Made by a program: the position numbers and the translations under genes. Below the pieces are notes generated by a model. It did no database searches and had not been told where the DNA came from. It saw only the letters and a list, made by a program, of their open reading frames with translations. From positions 62,001-126,000 of the forward strand of contig NZ_JOEQ01000030.1 of the NCBI RefSeq assembly GCF_000721075.1: a DNA stretch of 64,000 nt, given 5' to 3'. The first letter of the stretch is position 1; every line of letters begins with the position of its first letter. Source of the stretch: Streptosporangium amethystogenes (lineage in GTDB: Bacteria > Actinomycetota > Actinomycetes > Streptosporangiales > Streptosporangiaceae). Positions 9,154 through 17,400 of the stretch are shown in pieces.

Positions 9154-10272
9154 GTGAAGATCTCTGTTCCCAGCGAGGTCAAGAATCGCGAGTACCGTGT
9201 GGCCCTGACCCCCGCCGGAGCCCATGAGCTCATCCGGCACGGCCACGAGGTCTTCGTCGAGAAGGACGCGGGGGTGGGGTCCGCCATTCCCGACGCCGAC
9301 TTCCGACGCGCGGGCGCGACCATCCTGGACTCCGCGGACGACGTGTGGGCCGAGGGCGACCTGGTCCTGAAGGTCAAGGAGCCCGTCGCCGAGGAGTACC
9401 ACCGGATGCGCAAGGGCCAGGTGCTCTTCACCTACCTGCACCTGGCCGCGTCGCCGGCCTGCACCCGGGCCATGCTCGAATCGGGGATCACCGGCATCGC
9501 CTACGAGACGGTACAGAAAGCGGACGGCTCCCTGCCTCTGCTGGCCCCCATGTCGGAGGTGGCCGGACGGCTCGCCTCGCAGGTGGGCGCCTATCACCTG
9601 ATGCGCCAGGGCGGCGGGCGAGGTGTGCTGATGGGCGGAGTGTCCGGCGTGCGCGCGGCCAGCGTGGTCGTGATCGGTGCCGGGGTCTCCGGTATGAACG
9701 CCGCGGTCATCGCGCTGGGCATGCAGGCGGAGGTGCTACTGCTGGACCGCGATATCGACAGGCTCCGCCAGGCGGACATGATCTACAGAGGCCACTGCAG
9801 GACCGTCGCCTCCACCGCGTACGAGATCGAACGGGCGGTGCTGGACGCGGATCTGGTCATCGGCGCGGTGCTGATCGCGGGCGCGAGAACCCCCAAGCTG
9901 GTCGACAACGCCCTGGTCTCGCGGATGAGGCCCGGTTCGGTCCTGGTGGACATCTCCATCGACCAGGGTGGCTGCTTCGAGGACTCCCGGCCCACCACCC
10001 ATGACGATCCGACGTACCGGGTGCACGACTCGGTGTTCTACTGCGTGGCCAACATGCCGGGCGCGGTCCCGCACACCTCGACGTACGCCCTGACCAACGT
10101 GACGGTCCCCTACGCCCTCATGATCGCCGACCTGGGCTGGCGGGAGGCCCTTCTGGGTGACCCCGCGCTGGCACTGGGCCTGAACACACACGAGGGGCAC
10201 CTGACCAGCCGGCCCGTGGCCGAGGCTCACGGGCTGGAGGCGGTGCCCCTGGAGTGGGCGTTGCGGGCCTAG
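9154..10272 (+). CDS. ald: alanine dehydrogenase
   Basis: NAD-dependent oxidative deamination of L-alanine to pyruvate and ammonium, reversible. The N-terminus [20 protein letters not shown] is the family start, with Lys and Arg pyruvate contacts further on ([24 protein letters not shown]); the Rossmann motif is [19 protein letters not shown] and [15 protein letters not shown] is the conserved C-terminal block. GTG 9154 has GGAGGA just upstream and gives 372 residues, the usual size; an earlier in-frame GTG at 9118 would add a 12-residue Lys/Arg-rich extension. It stands alone, divergent from the excalibur gene and convergent with the DUF3105 gene (25 bases between stops). Confidence 0.96.
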   Translation: MKISVPSEVKNREYRVALTPAGAHELIRHGHEVFVEKDAGVGSAIPDADFRRAGATILDSADDVWAEGDLVLKVKEPVAEEYHRMRKGQVLFTYLHLAASPACTRAMLESGITGIAYETVQKADGSLPLLAPMSEVAGRLASQVGAYHLMRQGGGRGVLMGGVSGVRAASVVVIGAGVSGMNAAVIALGMQAEVLLLDRDIDRLRQADMIYRGHCRTVASTAYEIERAVLDADLVIGAVLIAGARTPKLVDNALVSRMRPGSVLVDISIDQGGCFEDSRPTTHDDPTYRVHDSVFYCVANMPGAVPHTSTYALTNVTVPYALMIADLGWREALLGDPALALGLNTHEGHLTSRPVAEAHGLEAVPLEWALRA

Positions 10273-10297
10273 ATCGGGACCTGGGTCAGGACCCCGA

Positions 10298-11014
10298 TCA
10301 GGACGTCGGGGTGGGACTGGGAACCGGGGCGTCGGTGGCCGGAGCGTCGGTGGCCGGGGCACTCTGGCTGGGATCCGTGGACGGCGCGGTCGCCGGGATG
10401 GGCGCCTCGGCGGTGGTGGTGCCCACGCCGCCGCTGCAGGAGGCACCGAGTTCGGGGGTATCCGGGTTGTTCTTGTACTTGGTGATGAACTTGGGCAGAC
10501 GCGGGTCCTCCGCGCTGTCCAGCTTGAGCTGCTTGTTCCAGGAGCTGGCCACCACCTTGGAGGACAGCTCCGGGTACGGACTCAGCAGCATGTAGTCCTT
10601 GGACGCCAGCTCCTTGAGCGTGTCCAGCTCGGCCTTGGGCAGGTCGGGCCGGTAGGTGATCCACACGGCGCCGTGCTCTATGGAGTGGACGGCGTTCTCG
10701 TTGTTGATCGGCTGGTCGTAGATGCCGCAGTTCTGCCAGGCCGGGTTGTGCTCACCGCCGAGCGGAGGGCTTTCCTTGTAGGTCACCTTGGTCTGGGTGT
10801 GCTGGCTGCCGACGTACTTCGCGCTGGTGACGCTGTCCAGCGAGGTCGTGGCCCGCTCGTTGACCATGTAGAAGGCGACGAGCCCGACGAGCAGAACGAT
10901 GACGAGGCCTCCGGCGCCCCACATCAGGAAGGCCGTTCTGCGCTCCTTGCGTTGCTGATCCGCACGCATCCGGGCAAGGTGCTCCCGCCTTGCCTGCGCC
11001 TTTTCCTTGGTCAT
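10298..11014 (-). CDS. DUF3105 membrane-anchored protein
   Basis: Conserved actinobacterial protein of unknown function. A charged cytosolic start rich in Lys/Arg (KEKAQARREHLARMRADQQR) precedes one membrane segment (LMWGAGGLVIVLLVGLVAFYMV); the exported part is DUF3105, with SPPLGGEHNPAWQNCGIY, the Asn-Ala-Val-His-Ser-Ile-Glu-His-Gly block and LLSPYPEL. The Cys and His residues could bind metal. The C-terminal tail is Ala/Pro/Thr-rich. ATG 11014 is preceded by GGAGGG; the frame also has a TTG at 11032. It is divergent from the DUF305 gene; such pairs recur in actinomycetes, suggesting a common envelope or metal-related job, which is inference. Confidence 0.85.
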   Translation of the reverse strand: MTKEKAQARREHLARMRADQQRKERRTAFLMWGAGGLVIVLLVGLVAFYMVNERATTSLDSVTSAKYVGSQHTQTKVTYKESPPLGGEHNPAWQNCGIYDQPINNENAVHSIEHGAVWITYRPDLPKAELDTLKELASKDYMLLSPYPELSSKVVASSWNKQLKLDSAEDPRLPKFITKYKNNPDTPELGASCSGGVGTTTAEAPIPATAPSTDPSQSAPATDAPATDAPVPSPTPTS

Positions 11015-11135
11015 CAACCCTCCAGCCAGCAAACAACTCCGGTCACCCTATGCCCTACCGGCGTATGTAGAGAATAAAGGGCTCATAACACGTGATAGAG
11101 CGATGATTCGCAGCAGTGGGTACGCTGGGCAGGCA

Positions 11136-11786
11136 ATGGAAACTCTGGTCAAAGACAAAGCAAAGTCCAGACGCGGCCTGGCGCTCGGCGTCCTGCTCGG
11201 CTGCCTGGTCGTGGCGGTCACGCTGCTGTTCGTCGTGGGCAGGACGGCATCCCCGACCGACGCCTCGCCGGAGGCGGGATTCGCCCGCGACATGTCCGTT
11301 CACCATGCCCAGGCCGTCGAGATGTCCTTCATCGCCAGGGACGGGAGCAAGGACGAGGCGCTCCGGCGGCTGGCCTACGACATCATCGTCACGCAGACGG
11401 CCCAGCGCGGCATCTTCACGGGCTGGCTCCAGCAGTGGGGGTTGAACCAGTCGACGGAGCGACCGGTCATGGCGTGGATGGCCGGTCACGACGGCCACTC
11501 TGTAACGCCGGGCGCCTCCGCCGCGATGCCCGGTATGGCCGGCGAGGACGAGCTCAAAAAGCTCCGCGAGGCCACAGGCAAGGACCAGGAGATCCTCTTC
11601 CTGCAGCTCATGATCCGCCATCACGAGGGCGGCGTGCAGATGGGCCGGGGGCTGCTGAAACTGTCCGACCGCGACGAGGTGGCCACCATGGCGCAGCACA
11701 TCGTCGACGGCCAGACAGGCGAGATCGAGTTGATGACCGACATGTTGCGGCAGCGCGGCGCCCAGCGGCTGCCTTCCATCCTTTAA
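11136..11786 (+). CDS. DUF305 exported ferritin-like protein
   Basis: One membrane segment near the start (LALGVLLGCLVVAVTLLFVV) and then a DUF305 domain: ARDMSVHHAQAVEMSF and LQLMIRHHEGGVQMGRGL are its two His-rich helices, which in the family form a four-helix bundle with possible metal (copper) binding; a His/Met-rich loop (GHDGHSVTPG, AAMPGMAG) lies between. ATG 11136 is taken as start; ATG 11103 is an in-frame alternative, and neither has a strong ribosome site. It is divergent from the DUF3105 gene over about 120 bases. Function in the envelope is inferred only. Confidence 0.85.
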   Translation: METLVKDKAKSRRGLALGVLLGCLVVAVTLLFVVGRTASPTDASPEAGFARDMSVHHAQAVEMSFIARDGSKDEALRRLAYDIIVTQTAQRGIFTGWLQQWGLNQSTERPVMAWMAGHDGHSVTPGASAAMPGMAGEDELKKLREATGKDQEILFLQLMIRHHEGGVQMGRGLLKLSDRDEVATMAQHIVDGQTGEIELMTDMLRQRGAQRLPSIL

Positions 11787-11860
11787 TAGCGTCGGCGCGT
11801 CCCTGTGTGGCCGGTCTCCGGTCAGGGCAACATGGAGTCAACCTGGCCGGAGGAAAGAGA

Positions 11861-12160
11861 ATGGTGAACGACGAGCCGGAGAACCGCCTGGAGGTGAGCA
11901 TCTCCGCCGAGGTAGAAATGGGGCAGTACGCCAATTTCGCCTCCGTGTGGCACACCCAGGATGGGTTCGTCCTGGACTTCGCGGTGATCACCAGGCCGCC
12001 CCAACTGGCCAACGACCCCTCCTCGGGGCATCACTTCGTGAGCGTGCCGACCCGGATCGTCAGCCGGATCCGCATCCCTCCGAGCCAGGTCTTCGAGCTG
12101 ATGAAGGCTCTCGAACAGCAGCTGACCGCGTACGAGCACGAGACGGGCCAGAAGAACTGA
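11861..12160 (+). CDS. DUF3467 protein
   Basis: A 99-residue soluble protein: EVSISAEVEMGQYANFASVW, then FVLDFAVITRPP, VPTRIVSRIRIPPSQVFEL and MKALEQQLTAYE match the DUF3467 family, small proteins of unknown role found widely in bacteria. ATG 11861 has a strong GGAGGAAAG at 11849-11857, which fixes the start although the frame is open far upstream. It converges with trpS across a short region holding a GC hairpin. Confidence 0.9.
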   Translation: MVNDEPENRLEVSISAEVEMGQYANFASVWHTQDGFVLDFAVITRPPQLANDPSSGHHFVSVPTRIVSRIRIPPSQVFELMKALEQQLTAYEHETGQKN

Positions 12161-12183
12161 GCCCGGCCCGCCCGGGAGTCCCA

Positions 12184-12205
12184 CTCGCCGACCCCGGCGG
12201 GCGAG
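12184..12205. terminator. possible bidirectional GC hairpin between DUF3467 gene and trpS
   Basis: Inverted repeat CTCGCC ... GGCGAG with a GC-rich loop, in the 64 bases between two convergent stops. There is no T-run, so it is a weak call based on position and symmetry. Confidence 0.35.
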
Positions 12206-12224
12206 ACCCGGCCTCAGGCCCCCT

Positions 12225-13190
12225 TCATGGCAGGCCGATGGCCTGCCGGGCCTCGGCCAGCAGGCCCGCGGTGCGCCGGGTGGCCAGCGCCGCCCCGTCC
12301 GACAGGAGCCGCGACAGCTCGGCCTGGTCCGCCGAGAGCTCGGCGTAGCGCTCCTGGACGGGCCGCAGCCTCTCCACCACGGCCTCGGCCACATCCCGCT
12401 TGAGCGCGCCGTACGACCCGTACGAGAACGACTCGATCGGCCGGTCCGAGCAGGCGGCGAGCAGGGCGAGCAGGTTGGAGACGCCGGGCTTGCCCACCGG
12501 ATCGTGGCGGATCTCGGTGCCGGAGTCGGTCACCGCCCGCATGACCTTGCGCCGGATGTCGTCGGGCCGGTCGAGCAGATAGACGGTTCCCGCGGCCGAG
12601 CCATCCGACTTGCCCATTTTCGAGGTGGGATCGCTCAGGTCCATGACCCTGGCGGCGACCCGCTGGTGCATCGCCTCGGGCACCGTGAAGACCTCGCCGT
12701 ACAGGCGGTTGAACCGCAGGGCCAGGTCCCTGGTCAGTTCCACGTGCTGGCGCTGGTCCTCCCCCACGGGTACGACGTCCACCCGGTGCAGCAGGATGTC
12801 GGCGGCCATCAGCGCGGGGTAGGTGAGCAGCGAGAGCCGCACCTCCTCCTGCCCGGCCGACTTCTCCCTGAACTGGATCATCCGCCGCATCTCACCGAAG
12901 TGGGCGGTGCTCTCCAGCAGGTAGGCCAGTTCGGTGTGCGCGGGCACCTGGGACTGGATGTAGAGGAGAGAGCGGTCAAGGCCGCAGGCGAGCAGCAGGG
13001 TCGCCGCCTCGCGGGTGTCGGCGCGGAGCCGCTCCGGGTCGTGCTTGATCGTCAGGGCGTGCAGGTCCGCGACGGCGTAGACGCAGTCGGCCTCGTCCTG
13101 GAGCCGTACCGCGGGCACGATCGCGCCCAGCAGGTTGCCCAGCGTGAGATGGCCGGTCGGTTTGAAAGCGGTGAAGACGCGCTTTGTCAT
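12225..13190 (-). CDS. trpS: tryptophanyl-tRNA synthetase
   Basis: Class I synthetase charging tRNA-Trp. The HIGH-type motif is PTGHLTLGNLLGA near residue 11, the KMSKS motif KMGKSDGSAAGT near residue 195, and YPALMAADILLH and VGEDQRQHVELTRDLA are conserved TrpRS blocks. 321 residues, normal. ATG 13190 is preferred because AAGGAG ends five bases upstream; GTG 13196 in frame sits directly on that site. A leaderless Trp-containing leader peptide and an intrinsic terminator lie between its promoter and the gene, so expression is probably attenuated by Trp supply. Actinomycetes may carry a second, regulated TrpRS that gives resistance to indolmycin-like inhibitors, and this copy could be of that type; the sequence alone does not settle it. 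Confidence 0.95.
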   Translation of the reverse strand: MTKRVFTAFKPTGHLTLGNLLGAIVPAVRLQDEADCVYAVADLHALTIKHDPERLRADTREAATLLLACGLDRSLLYIQSQVPAHTELAYLLESTAHFGEMRRMIQFREKSAGQEEVRLSLLTYPALMAADILLHRVDVVPVGEDQRQHVELTRDLALRFNRLYGEVFTVPEAMHQRVAARVMDLSDPTSKMGKSDGSAAGTVYLLDRPDDIRRKVMRAVTDSGTEIRHDPVGKPGVSNLLALLAACSDRPIESFSYGSYGALKRDVAEAVVERLRPVQERYAELSADQAELSRLLSDGAALATRRTAGLLAEARQAIGLP

Positions 13191-13233
13191 GGTCACTCCT
13201 TGTGGAAGGGAGGACCGCCGCGCACCGGTCGTA

Positions 13234-13273
13234 CCGGAAAAACAAGAACGACCGCCGGTGAACGGCGGCCGTT
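13234..13273 (-). terminator. intrinsic terminator/attenuator in the trpS leader
   Basis: On the minus strand AACGGCCGCCG, a 5-base loop, then CGGCGGTCGTT form an 11-bp stem (one G-T pair; arms 13247-13257 and 13263-13273), followed by CTTGTTTTTCC. It lies between the Trp leader peptide and trpS, where it would stop transcription unless an alternative fold forms. GGCGG just 3' of the Trp codon can pair with CCGCC of the 5' arm, a possible antiterminator. Confidence 0.75.
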
Positions 13274-13294
13274 TCTGTGCGCAGTCGGGACTGG

Positions 13295-13348
13295 CTAGCG
13301 GATCCGCCTCTCAGCGGACCGCCACAGACCCAGACCGTGCTTGCTCAT
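13295..13348 (-). CDS. putative Trp leader peptide of trpS, 17 residues
   Basis: Short frame reading MSKHGLGLWRSAERRIR then TAG, containing one Trp codon. A perfect TATAAT (13356-13361) ends 7 bases before its ATG, the spacing seen for leaderless mRNAs, so transcription should start at or next to the A of the ATG. The terminator hairpin begins 22 bases after the stop. This matches ribosome-mediated attenuation as described for some actinomycete Trp genes. Having only one Trp codon is fewer than in classical leaders, which lowers certainty. Confidence 0.55.
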   Translation of the reverse strand: MSKHGLGLWRSAERRIR

Positions 13349-13355
13349 ACCGGCG

Positions 13356-13361
13356 ATTATA
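13356..13361 (-). promoter_or_regulatory. -10 promoter element TATAAT for trpS leader
   Basis: Consensus -10 hexamer on the minus strand, overlapping the TAA stop of the upstream threonine aldolase gene and 7 bases before the leader peptide ATG. No good -35 is visible in the GC-rich sequence upstream. Confidence 0.6.
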
Positions 13362-14433
13362 GGCGCTCCCCTGGGTCCCCGCCCACCTCCTGCGCCACCG
13401 CGGCGGCGAACGCGTCCACGTCGGCCTCGGTGGTGTCGAACGCGGTCATCCAGCGCACCTCGCCGGTGGCCTCGTTCCAGGTGTAGAACCGGAATCGCTT
13501 CTGCAGGCGCTCGGTCACGTCTCCGGGCAGGATCGCGAAGACCGCGTTGGCCTGCACCGGACGCGGGATCTCCACGCCGGGCACGTCCCGCACCGCCTCG
13601 GCGAGCCGCCGGGCCATGGCGTTGGCGTTACGGGCGTTGCGCAGCCACAGGTCGCCCGCGAGCAGCGCCTCGAACTGCACCGAGACGAACCGCATCTTGG
13701 AGGTGAGCTGCATGGCGCTCTTGCGCAGGTAGCGCAGGCCCCGGACGGCGTCGGGGTTGAGCACCACGACCGCCTCGCCGAACATCAGGCCGGCCTTGGT
13801 ACCGCCGAAGGAGAGCACGTCCACGCCCGCGTCGGTGGTGAACGCGCGCAGCGGCACGTCCAGCGCGGCGGCGGCGTTGGTGGCGCGGGCACCGTCGAGG
13901 TGGACGACCATGCCGAGATCATGGGCGTGCTCGCAGATCGCCCTGATCTCCTGCGGCGTGTAGAGCGTGCCCAGCTCGGTGGTCTGCGTGATCGACACGA
14001 CCCTGGGCTGGGCCCGGTGCTCGTCGCCGAAGCCCCACGCCTGCCTGTCGATCAGCTCGGGGGTGAGCTTGCCGTCGGGGGTGGCGACCGGCAGCAGCTT
14101 CAGCCCCGCCGAGCGCTCGGGGGCGCCGCCCTCGTCGGTGTGGATGTGCGCCGACTCCGCGCAGACCACCGCCTCCCAGTGGGCGGTCATCGAGCGGAGC
14201 GCGACCACGTTGGCACCGGTGCCGTTGAACATCGGCCAGGCCTCGGCCGTGGGGCCGAAGTGCCTCTTGAAGATCTCCTGCAGCGCCTCGGTGTAGACGT
14301 CGTCGCCGTAGGCGGTCTGGTGCCCCCCGTTGGCGAGCGCGATCGCCTGGAGGATCTCCGGGTGCACTCCGGCGTAGTTGTCGCTGGCGAAGCCCTTCAC
14401 CAGCGGGTCGTGCCTGCGGATGGCGTCCGTCAC
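13357..14433 (-). CDS. ltaE: low-specificity L-threonine aldolase
   Basis: PLP enzyme cleaving threonine/allo-threonine to glycine and acetaldehyde. FASDNYAGVHPEILQAI is the family N-terminus, QTAYGDDVYTEALQEIF follows, VVHLDGARATNAAAALD carries the Asp/Arg cofactor contacts and SFGGTKAGLMFGEAVV the PLP lysine. GTG 14433 is preferred (GAGGGG ten bases upstream) and gives 358 residues, the family size; the frame is open to 14682 but the extra sequence is low-complexity. The gene ends in the trpS promoter, and its upstream neighbour on the same strand is an SDR. Confidence 0.93.
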   Translation of the reverse strand: MTDAIRRHDPLVKGFASDNYAGVHPEILQAIALANGGHQTAYGDDVYTEALQEIFKRHFGPTAEAWPMFNGTGANVVALRSMTAHWEAVVCAESAHIHTDEGGAPERSAGLKLLPVATPDGKLTPELIDRQAWGFGDEHRAQPRVVSITQTTELGTLYTPQEIRAICEHAHDLGMVVHLDGARATNAAAALDVPLRAFTTDAGVDVLSFGGTKAGLMFGEAVVVLNPDAVRGLRYLRKSAMQLTSKMRFVSVQFEALLAGDLWLRNARNANAMARRLAEAVRDVPGVEIPRPVQANAVFAILPGDVTERLQKRFRFYTWNEATGEVRWMTAFDTTEADVDAFAAAVAQEVGGDPGERL

Positions 14434-14560
14434 GTGCTCTGTTCCCCTCGTTCGGCGCCTGGCCGGTTCACGGCTCGGCGCCGTCGTGCTTCTTCGCGGT
14501 CGTCGGGACCACGGTACGGGTGGCGACCCCCCGTACCGGTCCTGACCGGTTCCAGGCCGT

Positions 14561-15202
14561 TCACCCGGCGGTGAGGTCGATCCTGGTGCCGTTGACGTCG
14601 GTCTCCCAGAGTTCGCCGATCGCCTCGGCGAGGTCGTCGACGTCGGTGAACCCGGGGAACCTCCGTTCCGGGGCGGCCTCACGCATGGCCCTGTTCACCA
14701 GTGCCTTGACGACCAGGATGTTCGCGGTTGAGCCGGTGCCCTTCAGCGCGTCGGCGAAGGCCAGGGTCCACGCCTCGGAGGCGGCCTTGGCGGTGCCGTA
14801 CACCGCGTCGCCCTGGCCCGGGTGCTCGGCCGTCTTGGCCGAGACGATGGCGAACCGGCCGCGCTCACTGGCCTTGAGCAGCGGTTCGAAGGCCAGCGTG
14901 ACGTGCTGCAGGGTGCGGATCAGCAGGTCGTGCAGGAGCGACCAGTCGTCCAGCGACGTCTCGGCGAAGGTCTTGGACCCGCGCCAGCCGCCAACCAGGT
15001 GAATGATCCCGTCCACGCGGCCGTGCTCGGCCGCCACCTCCCGTGCCAGCCCCTTGACCGCGTCGAAATCGAGCAGGTCGACCGCCAGGGTCCCGTCGGC
15101 ACCGCTCTTGTCGACGCCGATCACCGTGTGCCCCTGGCCGGTGAACCTGCGGACGGCGGCCTGGCCGGCGGGACCGGCCGCGCCGGTGACAAGGATGATC
15201 AT
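14561..15202 (-). CDS. short-chain dehydrogenase/reductase
   Basis: NAD(P)-dependent SDR of 213 residues, short for the class. The cofactor loop is VTGAAGPAGQAAVRRF, with GVDKSGAD and DLLDFDAVKG as ribose/adenine contacts; HLVGGWRG replaces the usual NNAG; the catalytic Tyr-x-x-x-Lys is YGTAKAASE with a preceding Ser in AIVSAKTAE. Its ATG overlaps the stop of the DUF6421 gene (ATGA), so the two are translationally coupled. Substrate unknown. Confidence 0.88.
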   Translation of the reverse strand: MIILVTGAAGPAGQAAVRRFTGQGHTVIGVDKSGADGTLAVDLLDFDAVKGLAREVAAEHGRVDGIIHLVGGWRGSKTFAETSLDDWSLLHDLLIRTLQHVTLAFEPLLKASERGRFAIVSAKTAEHPGQGDAVYGTAKAASEAWTLAFADALKGTGSTANILVVKALVNRAMREAAPERRFPGFTDVDDLAEAIGELWETDVNGTRIDLTAG

Positions 15203-17271
15203 GCTCGGATGCCCTTCGTGGAGTCGATGACATCGGTGAGCTTACGACGCAGGGCCTCGTAGAACATGCTCAGCGGGAACTCGTCGGGCAGCACCGCGTC
15301 GACCACGGTCTTGGGGAACCCCTCAACGGGGAGGGCCTCCACCCCCCGGGCCCAGACCGAGGCGGGGTGCGGCTCGACGTAGGCGGCGACCAGCTGGTGG
15401 GCGGCCAGCCAGTGGGCCAGCTTGGAGCGGTCGATGCCGTCCCGGTAGAGCTTCTCGACCTCGCCCCGCAGGTCGGCCACGCCGTCGGCGAGCCGGTCCC
15501 AGTCGACGCTCAGCCGGTTGTCGGTCCACCTGACGATGTCGTTGCGGTGCAGGTAGGCGAAGAGCAGCTGCCCGCCCAGGCCGTCGTAGTTGCGGACCCG
15601 GTCACCGGTGATCGGGAAGCGGAACAGCCGGTCGAAGAGCACCGCGAGCTGGACGTAGCGGGCGTGCGGCACGCCCTCCTGCTCCAGCTTCACCGCCTCG
15701 CCGAACGCGGTCAGGTCGCAGCGGAGCTCCTCCAGGGAGTACAGCCAGTACGGCATCCGCTGCTTGATCATGAACGGGTCGAACGGCAGGTCGCCGTGGC
15801 TGTGCGTGCGGTCGTGGATCAGGTCCCAGAGCACGAAGGTGTCCTGGGCCAGCTCCTGCGAGGCGATCAGCCTGGCCGCGTCCGGCGGCAGCGCCAGCTT
15901 GAGCGTGTCCGCCGCCGCCCCGCTCACCGCGCGGAACCTGGCGGCCTCGCGGTCGGCGAAGATGCCGCCCCAGGTGAAGCGGGCCGGGGTCTGGCGGACC
16001 GCGACGGTCTCGGGGAAGAGCACCGCGGAGTTGGTGTCGTAGCCGGAGGTGAAGTCCTCGAAGGCGATCGGCACGAACATCGGGTTGTCGTAGCGGGTCC
16101 GCTCCAGCTCGGCCAGCCATTCGGGCCAGATCGTCCGGATCCACACGGCCTCGATGAGCCGGGAGGTGCTGCCGTTCTGGGTGTACATCGGGAAGAGCAC
16201 GAGGTGCTCCAGACCGTCCACCCGCTGGGTGTCGGGGTGGAAGGCGTCAAGCGCGTCGAGGAAGTCGGGCACACCCAGACCCTGCTCGACCCACTTGCGC
16301 AGGTCGGCGACCACGGCGGCCAGATAGCCGGCGTCGTGAGGGAAGCGCGGCGCGAGCCGCTCGACGTGCCCGGCGATCTCGGCGACCAGCTCGGCGGCCC
16401 TGGCGTGGTCCCCCGCCACGGAGCCGTCCTTGGCCTGCATCGGCTGCAGTTCCTCGATCGCCCGCTTCAGGTCCGCAAAGAGGGCGCGGGCCTCGGACTC
16501 TCTGGTCGCCGCCGGGGCGGGGACGCGGGCGACCCAGGTGACCAGGTTGCCCCAGAGCGCGGCGTGGTCGTAGTCGCCGATCGAGTCGTCGCCGAACAGG
16601 TCGGAGTCGGCGACGACCACCACGCGGCCCTCGCCGTGCCGTACGGCCACCGCCAGCGGGCGGCCCGCGGGGGTCGCGGTGGGCGAGGTCTCGAACAGCA
16701 CCGCCGCGTCCTCGGGGGCGGTGAGCACCCCGGCCCGGTAGAAGCAGGCGCTCCGCACCCCGGCCAGCAGGTCCTGGCCCGCGACGTCGACCTTTCGCGA
16801 GGTGCCCATGACCCAGGCGGCCACGCCGTTGTGGGCGCTCCGCGGATCGTGGACGAGGGTGTGCTCGACCCCGACGCCGAAGCGCGCGAGCAGCTCGACG
16901 AGGTTGCTGCCGTACTTCTCCTGCTCGTACTCGGCCAGCACGACCAGCCCGCCGCCGTTCGCGACGTACTCCTCGATCGCGTCCAGCTCCTCGACGGGCA
17001 GGACCGGGCTGCCCAGCCCGGTGGTCCGCTCCCAGCGCCCGTCGGCGGGGTGCGCGATCACCAGCACGTCCCGCGCGCTCAGCAGGGCCGGGGTGAGCGG
17101 CCCGGTGACGTGCGCGTCCACGGTGTGCCCCAGCCGGCGCAGCAGCTCGGCGGCGCGCGCGTAGCTGCTGTCGTCGGGATGGCCGGGATTCATCGTCTCG
17201 GCCACGTCCCGCCGGATGGTCCACGACTCACTGTGAGCCTCGTCGAACAGTACCCGCGGAAGAGCCGCCAC
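15199..17271 (-). CDS. DUF6421 family protein
   Basis: A 690-residue soluble actinomycete protein of unknown function. The first ~230 residues (LPRVLFDEAHSESWTIRRDV, VLVIAHPADGRWERTTGLGS, GGGLVVLAEYEQEKYGSNL) look like a glutamine amidotransferase/ThuA-like a/b fold; the larger C-terminal part (LEHLVLFPMYTQNGSTSRLI, DTFVLWDLIHDRTHSHGDLP) is the DUF6421 body and has a His-rich DRTHSHGD stretch that might bind metal. GTG 17271 has AAGGAGG eight bases upstream. It overlaps the downstream SDR by four bases; together they look like a two-gene operon. Confidence 0.88.
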   Translation of the reverse strand: MAALPRVLFDEAHSESWTIRRDVAETMNPGHPDDSSYARAAELLRRLGHTVDAHVTGPLTPALLSARDVLVIAHPADGRWERTTGLGSPVLPVEELDAIEEYVANGGGLVVLAEYEQEKYGSNLVELLARFGVGVEHTLVHDPRSAHNGVAAWVMGTSRKVDVAGQDLLAGVRSACFYRAGVLTAPEDAAVLFETSPTATPAGRPLAVAVRHGEGRVVVVADSDLFGDDSIGDYDHAALWGNLVTWVARVPAPAATRESEARALFADLKRAIEELQPMQAKDGSVAGDHARAAELVAEIAGHVERLAPRFPHDAGYLAAVVADLRKWVEQGLGVPDFLDALDAFHPDTQRVDGLEHLVLFPMYTQNGSTSRLIEAVWIRTIWPEWLAELERTRYDNPMFVPIAFEDFTSGYDTNSAVLFPETVAVRQTPARFTWGGIFADREAARFRAVSGAAADTLKLALPPDAARLIASQELAQDTFVLWDLIHDRTHSHGDLPFDPFMIKQRMPYWLYSLEELRCDLTAFGEAVKLEQEGVPHARYVQLAVLFDRLFRFPITGDRVRNYDGLGGQLLFAYLHRNDIVRWTDNRLSVDWDRLADGVADLRGEVEKLYRDGIDRSKLAHWLAAHQLVAAYVEPHPASVWARGVEALPVEGFPKTVVDAVLPDEFPLSMFYEALRRKLTDVIDSTKGIRA

Positions 17272-17307
17272 GATAAATCCTCCTTCAACCAAGAGCTAAC
17301 AACGGAA

Positions 17308-17336
17308 AATATACACAATCCATCCCATTTTTGACA
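17308..17336 (-). promoter_or_regulatory. possible promoter of the DUF6421-SDR operon
   Basis: On the minus strand TGTCAA, a 17-base spacer and TATATT, in an AT-rich patch 37-65 bases upstream of GTG 17271. Positioned correctly, but the -35 is only partly consensus. Confidence 0.4.
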
Positions 17337-17400
17337 CATCCCTTACGCTGGAGCCTGCCTGGAAGATCGACATCTCGTGGGACGGGCGGTGCGGGACGTG

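Noticed and set aside
17331..17336. TTGACA on the plus strand as a promoter
   Set aside because: No -10 at the right distance and no plus-strand gene downstream; the reverse complement fits the DUF6421 promoter better.
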